Below are positions 9,504 through 17,099 of a stretch of 64,000 nucleotides of DNA, one piece after another. The position numbers were made by a program, and so were the translations under genes. The stretch spans positions 248,001 to 312,000 of the forward strand of contig NZ_JACIEQ010000003.1 in NCBI RefSeq assembly GCF_014196965.1, in the 5' to 3' direction. The notes beneath the pieces were generated by a model. That model was not told the DNA's origin, made no database searches, and saw only the letters and a list, made by a program, of their open reading frames with translations. Each line of letters begins with the position of its first letter. Positions within the stretch are counted from its first letter, which is position 1. This DNA comes from Actibacterium naphthalenivorans (GTDB taxonomy: Bacteria > Pseudomonadota > Alphaproteobacteria > Rhodobacterales > Rhodobacteraceae).

Positions 9504-10457
9504 ATGACATTCCGCGCGAAACACCTGCTGGGCATCGAACCCCTCGCCCCGGACGAGATTCGCACCATCCTCGACCTGTCCGAACAGTATGTCGATCTCA
9601 ACCGCGGCGCGCTGAAACATTCCGATGTGCTGTCTGGCCTCACCCAGATCAACATGTTCTTCGAAAACTCCACCCGCACCCAGGCCAGCTTCGAACTGGC
9701 CGGAAAACGGCTGGGCGCGGATGTGATGAACATGTCGATGCAGGCCTCCAGCATCAAGAAGGGCGAAACCCTGATCGACACGGCGCTGACGCTGAACGCC
9801 ATGCACCCCGATCTTCTGGTGGTGCGCCACCCGCATTCGGGCGCGGTGGATCTGCTGGCGCAAAAGGTCAACTGCGCCGTGCTGAACGCCGGCGACGGGC
9901 GGCACGAACACCCCACCCAGGCGCTGCTCGATGCGCTGACCATCCGCCGCGCCAAGGGCCGGCTGCACCGGCTCAACATCGCCATCTGCGGCGACATCGC
10001 CCATTCCCGCGTGGCGCGCAGCAACATCCTGCTGCTGGGCAAGCTTGAAAACCGCATCCGGCTGATCGGCCCGCCCACCCTGATGCCCGCCGGCATCGCC
10101 GAATTCGGGGTCGAAGTATACGACGACATGAAACAGGGGCTTCAGGACGTGGACGTGGTCATGATGCTGCGGCTGCAGCGCGAGCGGATGGATGGCGGCT
10201 TCATCCCCTCGGAACGCGAATATTACCACCGTTTCGGGCTCGACGCCGAAAAACTCGCCTATGCCAAGGAAGACGCCATCGTCATGCACCCCGGCCCGAT
10301 GAACCGCGGCGTCGAGATCGACGGAGAGATCGCCGACGACATCAACCGTTCGGTGATTCAGGAACAGGTGGAAATGGGCGTGGCGGTGCGCATGGCCGCG
10401 ATGGATCTGCTGGCCCGCAACCTGCGGGCGCAAAAGGCCGAGGGGGTCTGGGCATGA
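9504..10457 (+). CDS. pyrB: Aspartate carbamoyltransferase catalytic subunit
   Basis: A 317-residue cytosolic enzyme that condenses carbamoyl phosphate and aspartate, the committed step of pyrimidine synthesis. It shows the carbamoyl-phosphate loop [19 protein letters not shown], the HPHSGAV segment, [12 protein letters not shown] and [13 protein letters not shown]. The start is the ATG at 9504, preceded by GGACGGAGG at 9491-9499. A longer open frame upstream lacks coding character. The gene overlaps the next gene by 4 bp (ATGA), so the two are translationally coupled. No regulatory subunit gene (pyrI) is nearby. In bacteria with this arrangement the ATCase often associates with the neighbouring dihydroorotase-like protein. 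Confidence 0.95.
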   Translation: MTFRAKHLLGIEPLAPDEIRTILDLSEQYVDLNRGALKHSDVLSGLTQINMFFENSTRTQASFELAGKRLGADVMNMSMQASSIKKGETLIDTALTLNAMHPDLLVVRHPHSGAVDLLAQKVNCAVLNAGDGRHEHPTQALLDALTIRRAKGRLHRLNIAICGDIAHSRVARSNILLLGKLENRIRLIGPPTLMPAGIAEFGVEVYDDMKQGLQDVDVVMMLRLQRERMDGGFIPSEREYYHRFGLDAEKLAYAKEDAIVMHPGPMNRGVEIDGEIADDINRSVIQEQVEMGVAVRMAAMDLLARNLRAQKAEGVWA

Positions 10458-11746
10458 CCGACATCCTGCTCACCAACGCCCGGCTGATCGACCCCGAGGC
10501 CGGAACCGAGACGCCCGGCACCGTTCGGATCTCGGGCGGAAAGATTGCCGAAATATCCCCCGGCCCCCCGGAAGGCGCGAAACAAAAGGCCTCCGCCACC
10601 GTGATCGACTGCCGCGGCAAATGCCTTGCCCCCGGCATTGTCGATATCGGCGTCAAGGTTTGCGAACCCGGCGAGCGGCACAAGGAATCGTTCAAATCCG
10701 CCGGCCTGGCCGCCGCCGCCGGGGGCGTCACCACCATGGTCACCCGCCCCGACACCCTGCCCGCCATCGACACGCCCGAAGTGCTGGAGTTCGTCACCCG
10801 CCGCGCCCGCGAAGCCTCCCCCGTGCGCATCAAGCCCATGGCCACCCTCACCAAGGCCCGCGAAGGCCGCGAGATGGTCGAGATCGGCTTCCTGCTCGAT
10901 GCCGGCGCCGTGGCCTTCACCGATGGCGACAGGGTGACCGAAAACACCAAGGTGCTCAGCCGCGCCATGACCTACGCGCGATCGCTGGACGCGCTGGTCA
11001 TCGCCCACCCGCAAGAGCCCGGCCTGTCGAAGGGCGCCGCCGTCACCTCGGGCAAATTCGCCTCGCTGCGCGGCCTGCCCGCCGTTTCGCCCATGGCCGA
11101 ACGCATGGCACTGGACCGGGACATGGCGCTGGTCGAAATGACCGGGGTGAAATACCACGCCGACCAGATCAGCACCGCCCGCGCCCTGCCCGCGCTGGAA
11201 CGGGCCAAGAAAAACGGGCTGAACGTCACCGCCGGCGTCTCGATCCACCATCTGGCGCTGAACGAGCTCGACGTGGGCGACTACCGCACCTTCTTCAAGG
11301 TCAAGCCCCCCCTGCGCAGCGAAGACGACCGGGTGGCGATGGTGCAGGCCGTGGCCAGCGGCCTGATCGACGTGATCTCGTCGATGCACACCCCGCAGGA
11401 CGAGGAATCCAAGCGCCTGCCCTATGAAGAGGCCGCGTCGGGCGCCGTGGCGCTGGAAACCCTGCTGCCCGCCGCGCTGCGCCTCGTCCATTCCGGCGCG
11501 ATCGCCCTGCCCGCGCTCTGGCGCGCCCTGTCGCTGAACCCGGCCCGGCGGCTGGGGCTCGACACCGGGCGGCTGGCCGTGGGCGCCCCCGCCGACCTGG
11601 TGCTGTTCGACCCCGACGCACCCTTCGTGCTCGACCGGTTCAAACTGCGCTCCAAATCCAAGAACACGCCGTTTGACGGCGCGCGGATGCAGGGCCGGGT
11701 GCTGGCCACCTTCGTCGCCGGCACTCAGGTCTTCGGAGAGCTCTGA
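10454..11746 (+). CDS. Dihydroorotase-like protein (PyrC'), metal-site residues lost
   Basis: A 430-residue amidohydrolase-fold protein of the class I dihydroorotase family, coupled to pyrB by an ATGA overlap. The metal-binding HxH after the first strand (normally VDxHxHLREPG) reads [11 protein letters not shown], so Gly66 and Lys68 replace both histidines. The late motif normally DHAPH reads SSMHTPQ, so the catalytic aspartate is replaced (Met311). Equivalents of the later histidines survive (H185 in AHPQE, H265 in SIHHL). It is therefore unlikely to hydrolyse dihydroorotate. The closest known parallel is pyrC' of Pseudomonas, an inactive homologue needed to assemble active ATCase. A functional pyrC must be elsewhere in the genome. 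Confidence 0.85.
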   Translation: MTDILLTNARLIDPEAGTETPGTVRISGGKIAEISPGPPEGAKQKASATVIDCRGKCLAPGIVDIGVKVCEPGERHKESFKSAGLAAAAGGVTTMVTRPDTLPAIDTPEVLEFVTRRAREASPVRIKPMATLTKAREGREMVEIGFLLDAGAVAFTDGDRVTENTKVLSRAMTYARSLDALVIAHPQEPGLSKGAAVTSGKFASLRGLPAVSPMAERMALDRDMALVEMTGVKYHADQISTARALPALERAKKNGLNVTAGVSIHHLALNELDVGDYRTFFKVKPPLRSEDDRVAMVQAVASGLIDVISSMHTPQDEESKRLPYEEAASGAVALETLLPAALRLVHSGAIALPALWRALSLNPARRLGLDTGRLAVGAPADLVLFDPDAPFVLDRFKLRSKSKNTPFDGARMQGRVLATFVAGTQVFGEL

Positions 11747-11749
11747 CCC

Positions 11750-12355
11750 ATGCCCGATCTCGTCACCCCACCCCCGATACTGGCCCTCGTGGCGCTGCTC
11801 GCCTATCTCGCCGGGGCGGTGCCCTTCGGCATCGTCATCGCCCGGATCTTCGGGCTGGGCGATCTGCGCCGGATCGGCTCGGGCAATATCGGCGCCACCA
11901 ACGTGCTGCGCACCGGCAACAAGCCGGCGGCCTTCCTGACGCTGGTGCTGGACGCGGGCAAGGGCGCCTTTGCCGTGCTGATCGCCCGCGCCGCGGTGGG
12001 CGAGGATGCCGCACAGCTCGCCGGGCTGGCCGCCTTCACCGGCCACATCTTCCCGGTCTACCTCGGCTTTCGGGGCGGCAAGGGCGTGGCCACGTTTCTG
12101 GGCACCCTGCTGGCGCTGGCCTGGCCCGTCGGGCTGGCCGCCTGCGCCACCTGGCTGATCGTGGCGCTGGCAACGCGCTATTCCTCGCTCTCGGCGCTGA
12201 TGGCCGCCGCGCTGTCACCGCTTTACATGATCTTCCTCGGTCACGGGCAGATGGTGATGCTGGGCATCGTGCTGACCGTACTGATCTATGCCCGCCACTG
12301 GCCGAATATCGAACGCCTGAAGGCGGGCACCGAACCGAAGATCGGCAAGGGCTGA
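11750..12355 (+). CDS. plsY: Acyl-phosphate:glycerol-3-phosphate acyltransferase PlsY
   Basis: A 201-residue polytopic inner-membrane enzyme that acylates glycerol-3-phosphate from acyl-phosphate, the first step of phospholipid synthesis. It has the three family motifs: RIGSGNIGATNVLRTG (motif 1), HIFPVYLGFRGGKGVAT (motif 2) and a C-terminal region (IYARHWPNIERLKAGTEPKIG) carrying motif 3. Five or so hydrophobic helices can be seen. It starts 3 bp after the dihydroorotase-like gene and is the last gene of the pyrB unit. A hairpin made from the interspersed repeat follows its stop. Confidence 0.95.
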   Translation: MPDLVTPPPILALVALLAYLAGAVPFGIVIARIFGLGDLRRIGSGNIGATNVLRTGNKPAAFLTLVLDAGKGAFAVLIARAAVGEDAAQLAGLAAFTGHIFPVYLGFRGGKGVATFLGTLLALAWPVGLAACATWLIVALATRYSSLSALMAAALSPLYMIFLGHGQMVMLGIVLTVLIYARHWPNIERLKAGTEPKIGKG

Positions 12356-12380
12356 GTCCGGTTCGCGCCTGCGGCGCGCT

Positions 12381-12455
12381 GCCTCCGGCGGGGATATTTC
12401 CGGCGGAAAAGAAGGCCGGAGCTTTCTTCTTGGCAAAAATACTCCCGCCGGAGGC
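12381..12455. terminator. Hairpin built from two copies of the interspersed repeat, between convergent genes
   Basis: Arm 12381-12399 (GCCTCCGGCGGGGATATTT) and arm 12437-12455 (AAATACTCCCGCCGGAGGC) are inverted copies pairing at 17 of 19 positions, with a 37-base loop that carries A/T-rich tracts. It sits between the plsY and gshA stops, which face each other, and so is a plausible bidirectional terminator. The left arm is the exact reverse complement of 9361-9379. The structure is seen directly; the terminator role is inferred. Confidence 0.65.
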
Positions 12456-12496
12456 ATCGCACGAAGTGCATGTCTCTTGCGCCGAAGGCGCGCCGC

Positions 12497-13867
12497 TCAG
12501 TAGCTGTATTCGGCGTAGATCCGGCTCAGATCGCCGGCCCAGTCGCCGTGGTAATGCTCCAGAAGCTCGTCGGCGGGTACGCGGCCATCCTCCACACTGT
12601 CCTCCAGCGCGTGCAGGAAATGACGCTCGTCGGGGATCATGCCGCCGGCGCCGGGCCTGGCCCGCGCCTTCAGCCCTTCGCGTGAAATTGCCAGAACCTG
12701 GCGCGACAGCTCGAGCATGTTGATGTCGCCCACCTGCGCCTGCAGCGCATCCTTCGACGCCGCGACCCGCAGCGCCTCGCGCGTTTCCGCGTCCCAGCCC
12801 TTTACCAGATCCCAGGCCGCATCCAGCGCGCCCTGATCGTACATCAGCCCGACCCAGAAGGCGGGCAGCGCGCAGAGCCGCCGCCAGGGCCCGCCATCGG
12901 CACCGCGCATTTCCATGAATTTCTTGATCCGCGCCTCGGGGAAGATCGTGGTCAGGTGATCGGCCCAATCCGAAAGCGTCGGCGTTTCGCCCGGCAGCGC
13001 GGGCAGCCTGCCCTTCATGAAATCCCGGAACGACTGGCCCAGCGCGTTGATGTATTTGCCGTCGCGATAGACGAAATACATCGGGACATCCAGGGCGTAG
13101 TCCACATAGCGCTCGAACCCGAACCCGTCTTCGAAGACGAAGGGCAGCATCCCGGTGCGGTCGGCGTCCAGATCGCGCCAGACCCGGCTGCGCCAGCTTT
13201 TGTGGCCGTTGGGCTTGCCCTCGAGGAACGGCGAATTGGCGAAGAGCGCGGTCGCCACCGGCTGCAGCGCCAGCGCCACGCGGAACTTCTGCACCATGTC
13301 GGCCTCTGACCCGAAATCCAGGTTCACCTGAACCGTGCAGGTCCGGTACATCATGGTTTTGCCCATGGTCCCGACCTTGTCCATATATTCGGTCATCAGC
13401 TTGTAGCGGCCCTTGGGCATGACCGGCATCTGCTCATGGGTCCAGATCGGCGCCGCGCCCAGCCCGATGAAACCCACGCCGACCTCGTCGGCGATCCCCT
13501 TCACCTCGCGCAGGTGGGTATTCACCTCGTCGCAGGTTTCATGGATGCTCTCGAGCGGGGCGCCCGACAGTTCGAGCTGGCCGCCCGGTTCGAGGCTGAC
13601 GTTGGCGCCGTCCTTTTCCAGCCCGATCAGATAGTCGCCCTCGTGGATCGGCTTCCAGCCGTGCCGGTCGCGCAGCCCCTCGAGCACCGCCAGCACCGAT
13701 CGCGGCCCGGCATAGGGAATCGGGTTCAGCGTATCCTTGCAATATCCGAACTTCTCATGCTCGGTGCCGATGCGCCAATCCGTCTTCGGCTTGCAGCCAT
13801 CGTCAAGGTATTCGGCAAGCTGGTCGAAGCTTTCGATCGGTCCGCCGCCGGACTGGGGAATTGACAT
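12497..13867 (-). CDS. gshA: Glutamate--cysteine ligase, plant/alphaproteobacterial type
   Basis: A 456-residue cytosolic ligase that makes gamma-glutamylcysteine, the first step of glutathione synthesis. The N-terminal region WRIGTEHEKFGYC is the ATP/glutamate-binding signature of the GCS2 group shared by plants and alphaproteobacteria. Further markers are LEPGGQLELSGAPLESIHET and MYRTCTVQVNLDFGSE. The length matches that family and there is no targeting signal. It is a single gene, convergent with plsY, with about 55 bp separating its start from the membrane-protein gene upstream. Confidence 0.93.
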   Translation of the reverse strand: MSIPQSGGGPIESFDQLAEYLDDGCKPKTDWRIGTEHEKFGYCKDTLNPIPYAGPRSVLAVLEGLRDRHGWKPIHEGDYLIGLEKDGANVSLEPGGQLELSGAPLESIHETCDEVNTHLREVKGIADEVGVGFIGLGAAPIWTHEQMPVMPKGRYKLMTEYMDKVGTMGKTMMYRTCTVQVNLDFGSEADMVQKFRVALALQPVATALFANSPFLEGKPNGHKSWRSRVWRDLDADRTGMLPFVFEDGFGFERYVDYALDVPMYFVYRDGKYINALGQSFRDFMKGRLPALPGETPTLSDWADHLTTIFPEARIKKFMEMRGADGGPWRRLCALPAFWVGLMYDQGALDAAWDLVKGWDAETREALRVAASKDALQAQVGDINMLELSRQVLAISREGLKARARPGAGGMIPDERHFLHALEDSVEDGRVPADELLEHYHGDWAGDLSRIYAEYSY

Positions 13868-13924
13868 GTAAGGCGCTCCGATCTGTTCATCCGCGTGGGG
13901 CCAAGAGGTGCGGCGTTGCGCCGG

Positions 13925-14449
13925 TCAAGTCAAGGCCGGGGCTGCGTTCCGCTGCCACACAATCACGGGACCATCCGCCGGGTTGCGGTCCAGCGCGGCC
14001 AGAAACCGCGAGGGCTGCGCCCCCGGCAGGGCAACGAACGCGTCGAACAGCGCCTCTGCCCCCAGCGCCGCCACGGGGATGGCGAGCGGCGGCGCGCCGG
14101 TCTGGCTGATCCGCCACTGTGCCTGTCCACCGGGCGCGAAGCCGAGCGCGACCGCCGTGATCTCGCTGCGCGCGGCAAACCCGCCGCCCCGCGCCGCCAG
14201 ATAGGTGATCTGCCCCTCTGTCACCTCGACAGCGCCGGGGGCAGACCCGTCGCGGCGAAAGCGCAGGCGCCGCAGCGCCACAAGGCCGAGCGCCAGGCCC
14301 AGCGCGCAAGAAAGCGCCCCGGCGGCCTGAAAGAACAGCCCGCCGAGGCCGAAGAGCCAGAGCCCCGCCAGCACGACCCCGAGCCCGATCAGCACCTCGC
14401 GCCAGCGGGCCAGCGCGGCACGCAGTTCGGGGCGGATCAGGCCGGGCAC
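13925..14449 (-). CDS. Hypothetical protein with two membrane segments
   Basis: A 174-residue protein I cannot assign. Residues about 18-40 and 42-60 are hydrophobic (VLIGLGVVLAGLWLFGLGGL and a second Ala/Leu-rich run) and form a membrane hairpin. The remaining ~110 residues are soluble and beta-rich (VEVTEGQITYLAARGGG, WRISQTGAPPLAIPV), reminiscent of small PH-like domains. Its start overlaps the end of the acetyltransferase gene by 13 bp, so it belongs to the rsmE-GNAT transcription unit as the last member. No function is proposed. Confidence 0.7.
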   Translation of the reverse strand: MPGLIRPELRAALARWREVLIGLGVVLAGLWLFGLGGLFFQAAGALSCALGLALGLVALRRLRFRRDGSAPGAVEVTEGQITYLAARGGGFAARSEITAVALGFAPGGQAQWRISQTGAPPLAIPVAALGAEALFDAFVALPGAQPSRFLAALDRNPADGPVIVWQRNAAPALT

Positions 14450-15303
14450 GGGGCCACCTGCTGCGCGCCGTCGAACAGGACGAGCGCGAAGCTGCCCCAG
14501 CGGGCGAAGCCGATGGCGCGATAGGCTTTGGCCGCCGCGTCACTGGCCGCGAACAACACGGCGCGGGTGACACCGGCGCGGCGCGCCTCCTGCAGATGCA
14601 AGGCCACCGCCAGGCGCGCATAGCCGCGCCCGCGCAGCTCTGGCGGGGTGAAGACGGCGCCGATCTGCACCGTATCGGGCAGGGTGGCGTTGAAGCCAGT
14701 CATTGCCACGGGCTGTGCGCCGATGCGCAGGATGCGGTGCGTGCCGCGCCCCAGAAAGCTGGCGATGTCCTGCTCCGCGCGGGCCTCTGCGTCTGCCGCG
14801 GGGGTGCCCAGAACCTCGGTATGATAGGCACGGCGCCAGCCGACCAGCAGCGCCCGGTCGGCCTGCCCCGCGGGATCGAGCCGCGCGTCGGGGCGGGCGG
14901 GAATATGCAGATCGCCGAGATCGAGGGTGAAGGCCGGCTCATCGTGATCGAGAAGTGTGGGCGCCCCGGTCAGCCCTGTCGCGGCGAGGCAGGCGCGTAC
15001 CTGCCCGGCCTCGCCCAGCACACCGATCAGACGGCGCCCGGCCAGCGCCGCCGCGACGGCCCGCCAATCGGCGACCGCCGCGCCCGGCATCTGCGGCATC
15101 GCCATGCCTTCGCGCGTCAGGCCGAGCACCCGGCGCGGGCCGGCGGGCCCCTCGTTCAGCCAGAACCGCATCGACCGGGGCGCGGGGCCGTCGATCCCGT
15201 GTTCGCGCAGGTTGGTCAGCGGAAACATCGACGATTCGGCCCGGCCCAGCAGAAACCGGTCGATCGCGGCGGCATCGCCCGGTGTCGCCCGGCGCAGGGT
15301 CAT
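14437..15303 (-). CDS. GNAT family N-acetyltransferase
   Basis: A 288-residue cytosolic protein whose C-terminal half is a GNAT fold. The acetyl-CoA loop is PPELRGRGYARLAVALHL (the R/Q-x-x-G-x-G/A signature as R-G-R-G-Y-A), followed by FAASDAAAKAYRAIGFARWG, the usual last strand and helix. The N-terminal half (about 140 residues) is less conserved, as in two-domain GNATs. I start it at the ATG at 15303 (MTLRRATPGDAAAIDRFL), a typical GNAT opening. The frame remains open much further upstream, but that part is antisense to ubiA. The start overlaps the rsmE stop by 4 bp. The acyl acceptor is unknown. Confidence 0.85.
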   Translation of the reverse strand: MTLRRATPGDAAAIDRFLLGRAESSMFPLTNLREHGIDGPAPRSMRFWLNEGPAGPRRVLGLTREGMAMPQMPGAAVADWRAVAAALAGRRLIGVLGEAGQVRACLAATGLTGAPTLLDHDEPAFTLDLGDLHIPARPDARLDPAGQADRALLVGWRRAYHTEVLGTPAADAEARAEQDIASFLGRGTHRILRIGAQPVAMTGFNATLPDTVQIGAVFTPPELRGRGYARLAVALHLQEARRAGVTRAVLFAASDAAAKAYRAIGFARWGSFALVLFDGAQQVAPCPA

Positions 15304-16052
15304 CCCCAATCCCCCAAGGTGCTTTGCCACAGGGTCAGCGCCGCCACCGCCGCCGTATCGGCGCGCAGGATGCGGGGGCCCAGGCTGACAGCGACGGCCT
15401 GGGGCATTGCCGCCAGACGGGCGCGCTCGGCTTCGGAAAAGCCGCCTTCGGGGCCGATCAGGATGGCCCAGGGGGCCGCCCGCGCGCCTTGGTCGGCGAA
15501 GAATGCCCCGAGGCGTGATGCGCGGCCCGACAGCGCCTCGTCGCAGAACATCAGGCGGCGGTCTGCGGGCCAGTCGGCCAGCACCCGGTCCAGCCGCGCC
15601 AGTTCGGCCACCTCGGGGACGAAGGTGCCGCCGCATTGTTCCGCCGCCTCCACCGCATGGGCCTGGAGCCTGTCGCGCCGGATACGTTCGGCATTGGTGA
15701 AATCGGTCTGTACCGGACAGATCCGCGCCGCCCCCATCTCGGCGGCCTTTTCGACGATGAAGTCGGTGCGCGCCTTCTTGATCGGCGCGAACAAAAGCCA
15801 CAGGTCGGGCGGGTTTTGCTGCGGGCGCGTCTGCTCGCGGCACACAAGCGTTCCGCCGCGCTTGCCGGCCTCGGAGACCTCGGCCAGCCATTCGCCGTTG
15901 CGCCCGTCGAACACCAGCACAGCGGCGCCTTCGCCCAGCCGCATCACGCCGAAAAGGTAATGCGCCTGATCGCGGGTCAGAGGAATGGATTGCCCCGCCC
16001 CGAGCGGGTGCTCTACATACAGCCGTATCTTGGCGGGTGCGCGCGTGTTCAT
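15300..16052 (-). CDS. rsmE: 16S rRNA (uracil1498-N3)-methyltransferase
   Basis: A 250-residue SPOUT-class methyltransferase acting on U1498 of 16S rRNA. An N-terminal PUA-like part (RLYVEHPLGAGQSIPLTRDQAHYLFGVMRL) is followed by the RsmE core with EKAAEMGAARICPVQT, then EQCGG, and the SAM-binding knot ILIGPEGGFSEAERA ... SLGPRILRADTAA. I chose the ATG at 16052 (MNTRAPAKIRLYVEHP); an upstream in-frame ATG adds 25 residues unlike the family. It begins only 13 bp from the divergent ubiA start, so the promoters of the two genes must overlap the neighbouring coding region. Confidence 0.92.
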   Translation of the reverse strand: MNTRAPAKIRLYVEHPLGAGQSIPLTRDQAHYLFGVMRLGEGAAVLVFDGRNGEWLAEVSEAGKRGGTLVCREQTRPQQNPPDLWLLFAPIKKARTDFIVEKAAEMGAARICPVQTDFTNAERIRRDRLQAHAVEAAEQCGGTFVPEVAELARLDRVLADWPADRRLMFCDEALSGRASRLGAFFADQGARAAPWAILIGPEGGFSEAERARLAAMPQAVAVSLGPRILRADTAAVAALTLWQSTLGDWG

Positions 16053-16065
16053 GGGGGCGGACGAT

Positions 16066-17028
16066 ATGACCGGAACGAGGGAAATGCCAGAGGCCGCGGG
16101 CCAGGTCGCGGATGCGGTGCGGGGCAACTGGGTTGATCATCTGGCCCCCGAAAAGGCCCGCCCCTATCTGCGCCTGTCTCGGGCCGACCGGCCGATCGGC
16201 ACGTGGCTGTTGCTGCTGCCCTGCTGGTGGGGCGTGCTGCTGGCCGCGGCCAGCACCGGCTGGCGCTGGTTCGATCTGTGGATCATCGCGGGCAGCGCGC
16301 TCGGCGCCTGGCTGATGCGCGGGGCGGGCTGCACATGGAACGACATCACCGACCGCGAGTTCGATGCGCAGGTGGCGCGCACCCGGTCGCGCCCGATCCC
16401 GTCGGGGCAGGTGACGGCAAGGCAGGCCGCGATCTGGATGGGCGCGCAGGCGCTGTTGGCCTTCGCCATTCTGCTGACGTTCAACCGGGCCGCCATCGCG
16501 CTTGGCGTCGCGTCGCTGGTGCTGGTCGCGATCTACCCTTTCGCCAAGCGTTTCACATGGTGGCCGCAGGTGTTTCTGGGGCTGGCCTTCAACTGGGGCG
16601 CACTGCTGGCCTGGACGGCGCATACCGGCGCGCTGGCCCTGCCGGCGGTGTTTCTCTACCTGTCCGGCATCGCCTGGACGATCTTCTACGACACGATCTA
16701 TGCCCATCAGGACAAGGAGGATGACGCGATGATCGGCGTGAAATCCACCGCCCGCCTGTTCGGCGACGATACCCATGGCTGGCTGCGGCTGTTCCTGATG
16801 GTCAGCGTGATGCTGATGGCGGCGGCCGTGGTCATGGCGCTGATCGGCACCGGGATGCTGAACCTTGTACTGGGCCTTGCCGGGGTGGCGGCCTTCGGCT
16901 GGCACATGGCCTGGCAACTGGCGGTGCTGGACACCGAGGACAGCGACACCTGCCTGATGCTGTTCCGTATCAACCGCAACACGGGGCTGATCCCTGCGCT
17001 GTTTCTTGCCGCCGCCATCGTGCTGTGA
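16066..17028 (+). CDS. ubiA: 4-hydroxybenzoate polyprenyltransferase
   Basis: Inner-membrane prenyltransferase that attaches the polyprenyl tail to 4-hydroxybenzoate in ubiquinone synthesis. It shows RLSRADRPIGTWLLLLPCWW at the first helix, the first aspartate-rich motif NDITDREFD (about residue 90), the second motif YDTIYAHQDKEDD, and about eight hydrophobic helices. The start is ambiguous among ATGs at 16051, 16066 and 16084. The last (MPEAAGQVADAVRGNWVD) has the nearest AGGGAA ribosome site and matches how I recall relatives beginning. It is divergent from rsmE. A 70-bp gap leads to the OmpA-family gene. Confidence 0.93.
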   Translation: MTGTREMPEAAGQVADAVRGNWVDHLAPEKARPYLRLSRADRPIGTWLLLLPCWWGVLLAAASTGWRWFDLWIIAGSALGAWLMRGAGCTWNDITDREFDAQVARTRSRPIPSGQVTARQAAIWMGAQALLAFAILLTFNRAAIALGVASLVLVAIYPFAKRFTWWPQVFLGLAFNWGALLAWTAHTGALALPAVFLYLSGIAWTIFYDTIYAHQDKEDDAMIGVKSTARLFGDDTHGWLRLFLMVSVMLMAAAVVMALIGTGMLNLVLGLAGVAAFGWHMAWQLAVLDTEDSDTCLMLFRINRNTGLIPALFLAAAIVL

Positions 17029-17099
17029 TTGCACAGTGACGCCCGGGCAACTAGAAGACGTCCCACAAGAAAAACAAGACGCGGAGTAACCACGGATCC

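Noticed and set aside
15304-17034. Upstream extension of the GNAT gene to a protein of about 865 residues
   Set aside because: The added part is antisense to ubiA and overlaps rsmE in another frame. The family start is at 15303.
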